NCBI GenBank assembly: GCA_045110285.1 | Contig: JBGCGA010000040.1 | Location: forward strand, 62,001 to 126,000 | DNA: 64,000 nt | Direction of reading: 5' to 3' | DNA from: Putridiphycobacter sp045110285 | GTDB taxonomy: Bacteria; Bacteroidota; Bacteroidia; Flavobacteriales_D; Crocinitomicaceae | In this document: piece by piece, positions 18,455-25,998 of the stretch | Numbering within the stretch: position 1 is the stretch's first letter | Layout: each line of letters opens with the position of its first letter | Position numbers and translations under genes: made by a program | Notes under the pieces: generated by a model | What the model was told of the DNA's origin: nothing | Seen by the model: only the letters and a program-made list of their open reading frames with translations | Database searches by the model: none

Positions 18455-18940
18455 ATGGCTTCCAATAAATCAAAAATATTGAGTTCGGACCAAAACAGAA
18501 CTATAAAGTTGCTACCGTTATTGTCCTACAAGAGCATTCTAGTAATTATAGATAAAGCTGAACAAATCAGACATAATCAACTTCATCATACATTCCCTTC
18601 AGCAGAATTTACTTTTTTAACCATCAGAACAGAAAGACAAGATAAGTCTTCTGGAAAAAACTATACTTTTCACAGTGGAGATAAGCGCTTTGGAAAAGTA
18701 AAAAATGACCGTCTTTTAACATTACTTTCCTTGCAGTTTGATTTATTAATGGACCTAAGTCACAATAAAAATTTGAAATACTTTTGTAGAAATGTTCCTG
18801 CAAATTTAAAAGCTGGCTGCTTTAATTCGGATTCAAATTACAACCTCGATTTACTTGTCAATAACAGGGGAACCGTAGAAAATTTAATTGATGGAATAGC
18901 TGAGCAAATACATAAACTTACTCTAAATAACAAAGAATGA
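18455..18940 (+). CDS. Conserved DUF6913-like protein between ligA and dapA
   Basis: This 161-residue protein has an alternating beta/alpha pattern (SILVIIDKAEQI, FTFLTIRTERQD, FDLLMDLSHNKNLKYFCRNVPANLKAGCF). It lacks a signal peptide and membrane helices, so it is probably cytosolic. Bacteroidota commonly carry such a gene beside ligA or dapA, annotated as DUF6913; this assignment is from memory. It overlaps dapA by 4 bp (ATGA) and starts 1 bp after ligA, so it is translated as part of the same unit. No catalytic residues can be named. Its function is unknown. Confidence 0.75.
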   Translation: MASNKSKILSSDQNRTIKLLPLLSYKSILVIIDKAEQIRHNQLHHTFPSAEFTFLTIRTERQDKSSGKNYTFHSGDKRFGKVKNDRLLTLLSLQFDLLMDLSHNKNLKYFCRNVPANLKAGCFNSDSNYNLDLLVNNRGTVENLIDGIAEQIHKLTLNNKE

Positions 18941-19812
18941 AAAATATAAAAGGCTTAGGCGTGGCCATGGTTACTCCTTTTTTAACAGATCAAACAATTG
19001 ATTTTGAAGGACTAAAAAAATTAACTCACTTTTTAATAGACAACGGAGTCGATTACTTAGTTGTTCAGGGCACAACTGGAGAGTCTCCAACACTTTCTAA
19101 AGAAGAGAAAAAAGCAGTTTTAGAAACTGTGATAGCTGAAAATGCAGGAAAATTACCAATTGTTTATGGTATTGGAGGAAATAATACAGTGGCGGTGGCA
19201 AAGACTATTCAAAACTTCGATATCAAAGGTGTGGATGCAATCCTATCGGTTTCGCCATACTACAATAAACCAACTCAAGAAGGCATTTATCAGCACTTTA
19301 AAGCCATATCTGAACATTCACCACTCCCGATTATTTTGTATAATGTACCTGGTAGAACAAGTTCAAACATCCATCCTGACACAACTATTCGATTGGCAAA
19401 GGGTTGCTCAAATATTGTTGCTATAAAAGAGGCAAGTGGAAACCTTGAACAAGTGATGAGTATTATAAAAAACAAGCCTTCAGATTTTTTAGTCATATCT
19501 GGAGATGATGCTTTAACGCAACCTTTTATAGCCATGGGGGGAGACGGTGTAATTTCAGTTATCGGTAATGGTTTGCCCAAATTATTCAGCCAAATGGTGC
19601 ATGCTGGCCTAAATGAAAATCATGAGCTATCTAGAAATTTACATTACAAATGTTTTGAACTCATCCATCATTTGTTTTCGGAAGGAAACCCTGCTGGCAT
19701 AAAGGAAGTACTCGCATACTACAAAATCTGCAATACTAACGTTCGTCTACCACTAATCAGCGTTTCTGCAAATACAAAAACTGCAATACATCAAATTCTA
19801 GACAAACTTTAG
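18937..19812 (+). CDS. dapA: 4-hydroxy-tetrahydrodipicolinate synthase
   Basis: This is a 291-residue TIM-barrel lyase. The Schiff-base lysine is K164 in AIKEASGN, the catalytic Tyr lies in LYNVPGRTS, and the substrate loop reads GTTGESPTLS. It condenses pyruvate with aspartate semialdehyde in the lysine and meso-diaminopimelate pathway, feeding peptidoglycan. The length is typical. It overlaps the DUF6913-like gene by 4 bp and is the last gene of the terC-ligA-dapA run; a separate promoter follows for the next gene. Confidence 0.97.
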   Translation: MKNIKGLGVAMVTPFLTDQTIDFEGLKKLTHFLIDNGVDYLVVQGTTGESPTLSKEEKKAVLETVIAENAGKLPIVYGIGGNNTVAVAKTIQNFDIKGVDAILSVSPYYNKPTQEGIYQHFKAISEHSPLPIILYNVPGRTSSNIHPDTTIRLAKGCSNIVAIKEASGNLEQVMSIIKNKPSDFLVISGDDALTQPFIAMGGDGVISVIGNGLPKLFSQMVHAGLNENHELSRNLHYKCFELIHHLFSEGNPAGIKEVLAYYKICNTNVRLPLISVSANTKTAIHQILDKL

Positions 19813-19843
19813 AAAAATGTACCTATTAATTAACAAATTAGTA

Positions 19844-19851
19844 TATATTTG
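19844..19851 (+). promoter_or_regulatory. Putative -7 box for the exported protein pair at 19874
   Basis: TATATTTG matches TAnnTTTG exactly and lies 22 nt before the ATG at 19874, giving a leader of roughly 17 nt. No -33 TTG is visible. Confidence 0.5.
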
Positions 19852-19873
19852 TTTTTAAACCAATTTGAAATTC

Positions 19874-20776
19874 ATGAAAAGACGATTTTTACAAGGATTC
19901 ACATTCTTTTTAGCTGCAAGTATGAGTCTTGTTAGTTGTGATGATTCAACTGCAGACTTAGATTTGGAAGTTGAGGATTCTATTGACACTACTGTGGTAG
20001 CTGAGAATGATGGGCCAACAATCGCATATGCTGTGCCAACACCCAACGACTTGTTTGAAATAATTAAAGCTGTAGGTGGAGAATTAAACATGTCACTTAT
20101 CAACTCGATTGAAAACAAAGATAAATATGTTGATCTAAAGTCGAAAGCACTGAATTTTGGTGTTTATTCAGCTGACTTAGGCTATATGAGTTGCTTCGAT
20201 AATGGAATCGAATTTTTAAAGTATACGAAAGCCGTTGAAGACCTAGCGGGAGACCTAGGTATTACAGAGGTATTTGATGCTACTTTACTTGATAGAATTG
20301 AGAATAATGAAGAAAATTATGATTCACTTTTCTCTATCTCTAGCCAAACCTACTACAACAGTTACGCTTACCTAGAAGAAAATAAAAAAGGGCAAGAATT
20401 GTCGCTGATTATTATTGGTGGATACATAGAAAGCGTATACATTATTACAAACTTAGTAGATGACTTCTCTGAGGGAAGCGAGATAGTAGAAAAAATAGGT
20501 GACCAACATTTGGTTTTAGATCAAATTATTGATTTCTGTGCGCAATATGCAGATATTGATGCGGTCTCTGAAGCTCTAAGTGATATCATGCAGTTACGTT
20601 CAGTTTTTGAAGAAAACATGGAGTTTGTTCCTGCTGAAGATGGTAAAACTAATAGCTCTGACAGTGAAGGAGTGACAACCATTGGAAGCAAAGGGAGTTA
20701 CAAAATGAATCAGCAAACATTTGATGCTGTTTTAGAAGAAATTAAAGTATTAAGAAACAAAATAACTCAACAGTAA
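19874..20776 (+). CDS. Lipoprotein of unknown function
   Basis: From the ATG at 19874 this is a 300-residue protein starting MKRRFLQGFTFFLAASMSLVSC, a lipoprotein signal with lipobox LVSC and modified Cys22. An Asp/Glu-rich stretch (DDSTADLDLEVEDSID) follows; acidic residues just after the lipidated Cys are typical of surface-export signals in Bacteroidota. The rest is predicted helical and negatively charged, without Cys or motifs that I recognise. An in-frame TTG at 19865 is possible but the ATG gives the standard signal peptide. The next exported gene starts 2 bp after its stop, so they form a pair. Confidence 0.8.
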   Translation: MKRRFLQGFTFFLAASMSLVSCDDSTADLDLEVEDSIDTTVVAENDGPTIAYAVPTPNDLFEIIKAVGGELNMSLINSIENKDKYVDLKSKALNFGVYSADLGYMSCFDNGIEFLKYTKAVEDLAGDLGITEVFDATLLDRIENNEENYDSLFSISSQTYYNSYAYLEENKKGQELSLIIIGGYIESVYIITNLVDDFSEGSEIVEKIGDQHLVLDQIIDFCAQYADIDAVSEALSDIMQLRSVFEENMEFVPAEDGKTNSSDSEGVTTIGSKGSYKMNQQTFDAVLEEIKVLRNKITQQ

Positions 20777-20778
20777 AA

Positions 20779-21315
20779 ATGAGACATAAAATTATTTTTG
20801 GATTAGCGGTAGTCGGATTTATTGTTTTACAATCAATCCAGGCACAACAAAGTTGTAGAAGAGTTCACGAATTCTGTAAAGATGGAATTCCAGAAGAACA
20901 ACAAACTAAAAACTGGGAAATGGATAACCAGTCTAAGTATGCAACTGTTGAAAAAGGAAAGGTATATGAAATGAGCTTTATTGCATACGGAAATTTTGTT
21001 TACAGAATATCAACTTGTACAGATGTAGAAGATGCGGAAAAGATCAATTTTGAAATTTTCCACTCAGAACTAGTGCGTAGGCCAGATAAAAATGGAAACC
21101 CGAGAATTTTTAAAGAAAAAGTTTCAATCTATAACAATAAGGCGAATGATATGACTCAATTCTACAAATTTAGAGTTGAAAAGTCTGAAAAGCTTTATTT
21201 AAGGGTTAATATTCCTGTTTCAGGAAAAAGTGAAGCCAAAGAATTTAAGGATTCTGACTTTGTATGTGTTGGAGTTCTATTGGAGCATTCAAAAGCAGAA
21301 AGATTAGGATTTTAA
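20779..21315 (+). CDS. Exported protein of unknown function
   Basis: This 178-residue protein has a signal peptide (MRHKIIFGLAVVGFIVLQSIQAQ) with a signal-peptidase I site at AQ-QS. The mature part starts QSCRRVHEFCKDG with two closely spaced Cys, and has beta-rich segments (YEMSFIAYGNFVYRISTC, KVSIYNNKANDMTQFYKFRVEK). Periplasmic or extracellular location is inferred. It is co-transcribed with the lipoprotein upstream (2-bp gap) and followed by a terminator. Homologues are familiar as hypothetical proteins in Flavobacteriia; a role in the envelope is only a guess. Confidence 0.78.
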   Translation: MRHKIIFGLAVVGFIVLQSIQAQQSCRRVHEFCKDGIPEEQQTKNWEMDNQSKYATVEKGKVYEMSFIAYGNFVYRISTCTDVEDAEKINFEIFHSELVRRPDKNGNPRIFKEKVSIYNNKANDMTQFYKFRVEKSEKLYLRVNIPVSGKSEAKEFKDSDFVCVGVLLEHSKAERLGF

Positions 21316-21336
21316 TTAGAAAGAATATAAATTCCG

Positions 21337-21369
21337 AACCGTCTCTGTTTATACGAGGCGGTTTTTTTA
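21337..21369 (+). terminator. Terminator-like hairpin 9 nt before nrnA
   Basis: AACCGTCTC (21337-21345) pairs with GAGGCGGTT (21355-21363) with one G-U wobble, followed by a T-run. It closes the exported-protein pair, but also sits just 8-9 nt before the nrnA start codon. Confidence 0.75.
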
Positions 21370-21377
21370 TTTAAAAA

Positions 21378-22388
21378 ATGTTTGATTTACAACAATTAGA
21401 AGCAGTTAAAAATTTATTGAAAAATAATCCTAGAATTGTAATTACAGCTCATAAATCTGCAGACGGAGATAGTGTTGGAAGCTCTTTAGCTCTAATGCAT
21501 TTTTTGAATAAAAGTGTAGATAACTGTGCAATCTGCCATCCCGATAAAATGCCTGACTTTTTTAATTGGCTTAGCGGCAGTGATTCAATTTTGACATTTG
21601 ATAAGGATACAGTGGCAGTTGAGGAAACTCTGGCTCAAGCAGATTTGATTTTTTGCTTGGATTATAACCATCCTTCAAGAGTTGGAAATATGCAAACGGC
21701 GCTCGTTAATTCGACAGCTAAAAAAATTATGATAGATCATCATCAAAATCCGTCTGGTTCTGATTTTGATATACTATTTAGTTTTCCGAAAATTAGTTCA
21801 ACTTGTGAATTGATTTACGAATTTATTACCGCCTTAAACCAGGAGTCATTAATTGATGAATCGATTGGGAATGCCATTTATTGTGGAATAATGACCGACA
21901 CAGGTTCATTTAGGTTTCCGTCTACCACCGCTCGAACTCATCAAATTATATCAAATTTAATAGACAAAGGAGTTAAAAACCATACCATTCATGAGCAAGT
22001 TCATGACGTGAATACAATTTCAAAGATAAAACTCAATGGCTACGCCATGTCAGAAAAATTGACATTAATAGACAACTTACCTGTAGCATATATTTCACTC
22101 ACCATGTCTGAAATGAAAGAATATAACGCAGCCAAAGGAGACACTGAAGGACTCGTAAATAAAGCACTTTCAATAAAAGGTGTGAAAATGGCCATCTTCT
22201 TTAAAGAAGACAGCGAGTATGTTAAGATATCATTCCGTTCGAAAGGTAACACCTTTGTTAATGAGCTCGCAAGAGATTATTTTGAAGGAGGTGGACACAT
22301 TTATGCAGCAGGGGGCAAATTTACTGGTACTATTTCTGAAGCAATTAAGAAATTAGTAACTTTATTACCAGAATACGTTCACAAATAA
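21378..22388 (+). CDS. nrnA: DHH-family phosphoesterase, NrnA-type (nanoRNase / pAp phosphatase)
   Basis: This 336-residue protein contains the N-terminal DHH domain (ITAHKSADGDSVGSSLAL, FCLDYNHPSR, MIDHHQNP with the signature DHH, and CGIMTDTGSFRFPST) and a C-terminal DHHA1 domain ending in GGGHIYAAGGKF. The family degrades 2-5 nt RNA oligomers and dephosphorylates pAp using Mn2+. All four metal-binding motifs are intact. It is followed after 1 bp by a GldI-like FKBP lipoprotein and then a double-FKBP lipoprotein, an order I recall from gliding Flavobacteriia. The mRNA leader must cross, or start inside, the hairpin at 21337. Confidence 0.92.
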   Translation: MFDLQQLEAVKNLLKNNPRIVITAHKSADGDSVGSSLALMHFLNKSVDNCAICHPDKMPDFFNWLSGSDSILTFDKDTVAVEETLAQADLIFCLDYNHPSRVGNMQTALVNSTAKKIMIDHHQNPSGSDFDILFSFPKISSTCELIYEFITALNQESLIDESIGNAIYCGIMTDTGSFRFPSTTARTHQIISNLIDKGVKNHTIHEQVHDVNTISKIKLNGYAMSEKLTLIDNLPVAYISLTMSEMKEYNAAKGDTEGLVNKALSIKGVKMAIFFKEDSEYVKISFRSKGNTFVNELARDYFEGGGHIYAAGGKFTGTISEAIKKLVTLLPEYVHK

Positions 22389-22389
22389 T

Positions 22390-22926
22390 ATGAACTTTAA
22401 AGCAGTATACTTTTTATTTAACTCTCTTATTTTTCTAATAGCTTGTGAGCAAAAAGAGGAAGATGTGCTACCAATCTCCAAATGGTCACAGGAAGAATCT
22501 ATTCGAATGAACTCAACTTTTGCTGCCGAAGAAATTGAAGCCATTGATAGTTACTTAAAAAGGCGACCAGATTGGAGAATAAAAAAAACGGGCACAGGAC
22601 TGTACTACTTCATTTACGAAAGCACTGAAAATGAATCCCCTGTGGTCGGAGACGTTGTGTGGGTGAATTTCACAACTTCATTACTTAACAATAATATTTG
22701 TTATTCCTCAAAAAGAGGAGAACCAGAATCGTTTATGATTGAAAAATCAGATATTGAAAGTGGAATTCATGAAGGAGTACAACTCATGTCTGTTGGCGAA
22801 AAAGCTAAATTTATTTTACCTAGCCATCTTGCTCATGGACTCATAGGGGATTTAGATGAAATCCCCCCAATGGAAACTGTTATTTATGATGTTGAACTTC
22901 TTAAAATTGATAGACAAAATGATTAA
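22390..22926 (+). CDS. FKBP-type peptidyl-prolyl isomerase lipoprotein, GldI-like
   Basis: This 178-residue lipoprotein starts MNFKAVYFLFNSLIFLIAC (lipidated Cys19). Residues about 75-178 form an FKBP-type domain: GDVVWVNFTTSLLNN, the core GIHEGVQLMSVGEKAKFILPSHLAHG, and the final strand YDVELLKID. GldI is a lipoprotein PPIase needed for gliding and type IX secretion in Flavobacterium johnsoniae; position after nrnA and length fit, but I withhold the symbol because FKBP lipoproteins are numerous in this phylum. Some canonical active-site aromatics of FKBP are not conserved, so catalysis may be weak. It overlaps the next lipoprotein gene by 8 bp. Confidence 0.85.
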   Translation: MNFKAVYFLFNSLIFLIACEQKEEDVLPISKWSQEESIRMNSTFAAEEIEAIDSYLKRRPDWRIKKTGTGLYYFIYESTENESPVVGDVVWVNFTTSLLNNNICYSSKRGEPESFMIEKSDIESGIHEGVQLMSVGEKAKFILPSHLAHGLIGDLDEIPPMETVIYDVELLKIDRQND

Positions 22927-23806
22927 ATTATTTGTGCTGGTATTTGTAACTGTTGTGCTAACTTCTTGTGATGTTTCAGGTGTAAAAAACCCAAAAGATT
23001 CAATAATAGATACTGTGGAAACTCTTTCATCCGTCGATTCAGCATTTGTGAATTTGAAAAAAGAATTTGAGCCCGTTAAACCTGATACGGTTAAAGACGA
23101 TCTTGGACTACCACTAGTATGGAATGGAAAAGATGGATTGCGGATTGAATGGACCATTCGATCACAGGAAAATCAGATTAACAATAACGACTTAGTTCTT
23201 GCAAATTATGAAGCCCGTGTAGCAAGAGCCCAGGTATTCGACTCAAATAGAGGAACGGGTGCCCCATTGCCTCTAAAACTAGGCATTGGACAACTCATAA
23301 AAGGTTGGGAAAAAGCACTTTTACAAATGAGTGTTGGAGACAAAGGAAGAATAATGATTCCATCTAAACTCGCATATGGAGACTATGGATACCAGGGCAA
23401 AGTACCCAGAAATGCAGATATTATTGTAGAAATTGAAATTGTAGGAAAAATAGAACCTGAAACACTATCTGAAGGAGTGAAAGTTTACAAATACAAATCA
23501 GTGGATACGACATTCCCTACGCCTGCAAAAAATCAGAATGTTACATTTGATTATTTTACATACAAAAAAGGGATCAATCCAGGTTTGTATGACAATTCGT
23601 ACTCAAAAGGCACACCTTTTACAGTAAAGTTTGAAAACGATAATGTTGTTAACGGGTTACATCAAGGTCTTTCTATTATGCGACAAGGTGAACATGCTTT
23701 TATCGAAATTCCCTCAAATTTAGCATACGGTAAATCTGGAATAGCAGAGCTTGTTCCTCCAAATACTGATATTGTATTTGATTTAAGAATTGAATCTATA
23801 AAATAA
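22919..23806 (+). CDS. Lipoprotein with two tandem FKBP-type domains
   Basis: The ATG at 22919 gives a 295-residue protein with lipoprotein signal MIKLFVLVFVTVVLTSC (Cys17). Two FKBP domains follow: the first (about 75-180) with DSNRGTGAPLPLKLGIGQ, IKGWEKALLQMSVGDKGRIMIPSKLAYG; the second (about 190-295) with SYSKGTPFTVKFENDNV and VNGLHQGLSIMRQGEHAFIEIPSNLAYG. Upstream in-frame codons from 22856 have no signal peptide at the N-terminus and overlap the GldI-like gene widely, so they are excluded. The gene probably assists folding of secreted or surface proteins together with the upstream PPIase. Confidence 0.85.
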   Translation: MIKLFVLVFVTVVLTSCDVSGVKNPKDSIIDTVETLSSVDSAFVNLKKEFEPVKPDTVKDDLGLPLVWNGKDGLRIEWTIRSQENQINNNDLVLANYEARVARAQVFDSNRGTGAPLPLKLGIGQLIKGWEKALLQMSVGDKGRIMIPSKLAYGDYGYQGKVPRNADIIVEIEIVGKIEPETLSEGVKVYKYKSVDTTFPTPAKNQNVTFDYFTYKKGINPGLYDNSYSKGTPFTVKFENDNVVNGLHQGLSIMRQGEHAFIEIPSNLAYGKSGIAELVPPNTDIVFDLRIESIK

Positions 23807-23846
23807 GCTCTTACTTCAGGCAACTATACTTAAATTGAGTTGTATT

Positions 23847-23877
23847 TTGGCAAGAGAATCATAAAAAAGTATTTTTT
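23847..23877 (+). promoter_or_regulatory. Putative promoter of the ECF sigma factor gene
   Basis: A TTG at 23847-23849, a 20-nt spacer and TATTTTTT at 23870-23877 approximate the housekeeping pattern TTG-N19/20-TAnnTTTG with the final G missing. Transcription would start a few nucleotides before the TTG start codon at 23889, giving a near-leaderless mRNA. Confidence 0.45.
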
Positions 23878-23888
23878 TTAAGTTTAGT

Positions 23889-24437
23889 TTGAAGGACGAG
23901 GCACTAAAACAAAAATTTATTAATGGTAACCGAAAGGCTTTTACCGTAGTGTACGACCGTTATTGCGACGCAATGTATAATGTATGTTTAAGGTATACAA
24001 GAAACACAGACGAAGCCTGTGACATATTGCAAGATGCATTCATCAAAATTCATCAAAAATGCGACAGTTTTAACCCTGAATATGAGTTAGGAGGATGGAT
24101 AAAGCGTATAGTCATTAACACAGCCATTAATCATATTCGCCAAAATAGTAAAATTGATTTGGTAGAAGATTTTGGAACATTTGAAGGCACTGAGTCTGAA
24201 TTGGAAAATTTTGAAGTAGCGAAAACACAAGATTTAAAATCTGAATTAATAGCTATATTAGATATGTTACCAGTTGGATACAAAACTGTTTTTAATTTAT
24301 TCGTGTTTGAAAACTTAACACATCAAGAAATTTCGAACTACTTAAATGTAAGTGAAAACACCTCTAAATCTCAATTGCACAAGGCAAAGAAAATGATCTC
24401 TAAAATATTAATTGAAAAGAACCTCATAAAAAAGTAA
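23889..24437 (+). CDS. RNA polymerase ECF-type sigma factor
   Basis: This 182-residue protein has a sigma-70 region 2 (about 20-90: YDRYCDAMYNVCLRYTRNTDEACDILQDAFIKIH) and region 4 (about 115-175: LPVGYKTVFNLFVFENLTHQEISNYLNVSENTSKSQLHKAKKMI), with regions 1 and 3 absent, as in ECF factors. The start is TTG; no ATG exists before residue 30 and the frame closes at 23862-23864, so TTG 23889 gives the right length for region 2. It is followed after 1 bp by a membrane-spanning protein that is the likely anti-sigma partner. Regulon unknown; envelope stress is a reasonable guess from the partner. Confidence 0.93.
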   Translation: MKDEALKQKFINGNRKAFTVVYDRYCDAMYNVCLRYTRNTDEACDILQDAFIKIHQKCDSFNPEYELGGWIKRIVINTAINHIRQNSKIDLVEDFGTFEGTESELENFEVAKTQDLKSELIAILDMLPVGYKTVFNLFVFENLTHQEISNYLNVSENTSKSQLHKAKKMISKILIEKNLIKK

Positions 24438-24438
24438 G

Positions 24439-25971
24439 ATGAGCAAGGAATACAAAAATATTGATGAACTTTTTAAATCGACCATTGGAAATGGGAACGC
24501 GATTGCACCTAAAAGTGTAAAAAAAGGTGTTTTGGCTTCAACAGGTGGTGGAAATTGGTGGCTAGTAGGCGCGGCATTATTGCTTTTAACAGCTGTTGGA
24601 GCAATTGCTCTAACAAATTCAATGTCTTCGAATACTGCACTAACGAATTATCAGCCAAGAGAAAATGAACCACAATTAGAATTTAAAAATTATAATGCAA
24701 TAGTCGAATCAAATAGCCAGCCTGATAATTCAAGAGCAAAGGTTTTGGCTGGAAAAACCAAGATTGAGACAAGTAAAATTGGCATAGAACTTGAAAGTCA
24801 GATGAATTATTCTTCACTGCTGTCACCTCGTAATCATGTCAATTCAAATAATCTACATAATAATTCTATTAGTTCAAATGAGTTTGAAGCAAATCTAAAT
24901 GATCAAACAATCCATGTGAACGACAACTTAAAAACAGAAGGCTCCGCAACAGCAGAAAATAGAAACTCAATTGCTGCAGCCGAAAAGGATTCCACAAGCA
25001 CTGATTTTGCAGCAAATGATGTAAATAGTTCAGTTGAAGTTAACCCCCAGCCAGAATTCAAAAGCTCTAAGCCGAAAACTGACTTAGAAATAATAAACAC
25101 TGTTGAACAACCCATACCCTCCGCGGACTTAAACGAAAACCTAAGTGTAGTTCATGAAAATAAGAGTATCGATAATCCAGACCAAGAATTAGTTGACACA
25201 GCGAACAACAATTCTAGCACAGTCTATAATTCTTCGGCAGTAAAAATTGAAGAAAATCCAAAATCAAGAAAAGGGTATTGGATGATTGATGCTAATATTG
25301 GACCGAATATTAATACAGCCAAATACGGAAATACTGAGTTTGGACAATCGTTAAATAAGTTTCATGGCGAAAAATTAGGCTTCCAAGGACAGTTAACGGG
25401 TAAATATGTTACTGCATCAAATATCACAGCATCTATGGGTTTTGGATACGAAAGTCAATCTTACAATACCACATTTTTAACAACATCCGAAATATTTGAA
25501 TACGAAACAAATTCCGTGTTTAGCAACTACGTTTACGATAGCACCAATGCCATTATTGATTCCGTGTATATAATGCAAGACACAATCATTTCGGTAACTA
25601 GTTTAGTCAATCATTCTGGTATTTCTAGTCAACAGTACTACCAAATCCCAATTCGCTTAGGATATCAGATAGAGAAAAATAAGTGGATTTTTGGTGCAGA
25701 TTTAGGAGCTCAAATCAACTTCCTAGTAAAAAGTAAAGGGTCATACCTGCTCAATAATGAAGTAATTAATCACAATGAGGGAACCATCTTAAAGCGAACG
25801 ACATTCAATTATACTGTAGGAGCCACTGCTCAGTATAATGTTTTTAATAACTTCTACATGTCAGGTCAAGTGCGATTTTCACCCGCAGTTCAAAATTACT
25901 ATCAAAAAACGTACGGATTGAGATCAATTAATTCAGTTTCACTTGGAATTGGAGTCAGTTTAAAACTATAG
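24439..25971 (+). CDS. Probable dual-membrane-spanning anti-sigma factor (helix, long linker, C-terminal beta-barrel)
   Basis: This 510-residue protein has a short cytoplasmic N-terminus (1-38: MSKEYKNIDELFKSTIGN), one transmembrane helix (about 40-59, NWWLVGAALLLLTAVGAIAL), a low-complexity Asn/Ser/Glu-rich segment of about 220 residues and a C-terminal region (about 279-510) of amphipathic strands that looks like an 8-stranded beta-barrel (YWMIDANIGPNINTAK at the start, SINSVSLGIGVSLKL at the end). There is no cleavable signal peptide, so the helix should stay in the inner membrane while the barrel sits in the outer membrane. Dual-membrane-spanning anti-sigma factors of this design have been described in Bacteroides thetaiotaomicron. 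Co-location 1 bp after an ECF sigma gene supports this; the N-terminal sigma-binding part is short and not recognisable as a known anti-sigma domain. Confidence 0.7.
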   Translation: MSKEYKNIDELFKSTIGNGNAIAPKSVKKGVLASTGGGNWWLVGAALLLLTAVGAIALTNSMSSNTALTNYQPRENEPQLEFKNYNAIVESNSQPDNSRAKVLAGKTKIETSKIGIELESQMNYSSLLSPRNHVNSNNLHNNSISSNEFEANLNDQTIHVNDNLKTEGSATAENRNSIAAAEKDSTSTDFAANDVNSSVEVNPQPEFKSSKPKTDLEIINTVEQPIPSADLNENLSVVHENKSIDNPDQELVDTANNNSSTVYNSSAVKIEENPKSRKGYWMIDANIGPNINTAKYGNTEFGQSLNKFHGEKLGFQGQLTGKYVTASNITASMGFGYESQSYNTTFLTTSEIFEYETNSVFSNYVYDSTNAIIDSVYIMQDTIISVTSLVNHSGISSQQYYQIPIRLGYQIEKNKWIFGADLGAQINFLVKSKGSYLLNNEVINHNEGTILKRTTFNYTVGATAQYNVFNNFYMSGQVRFSPAVQNYYQKTYGLRSINSVSLGIGVSLKL

Positions 25972-25998
25972 AAAAATAAGGCCAATAAACCTTATTTG
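25972..25998. terminator. Bidirectional hairpin between the anti-sigma gene and alaS
   Basis: AAATAAGG (25974-25981) pairs perfectly with CCTTATTT (25990-25997) around an 8-nt loop. On the minus strand the stem is followed by TTTTTC, on the plus strand by only a short T-run. It overlaps the alaS stop codon. Confidence 0.55.

Noticed and set aside
22856..22918. Upstream start for the double-FKBP lipoprotein
   Set aside because: It would place the lipoprotein signal internally and overlap the GldI-like gene by 71 bp.
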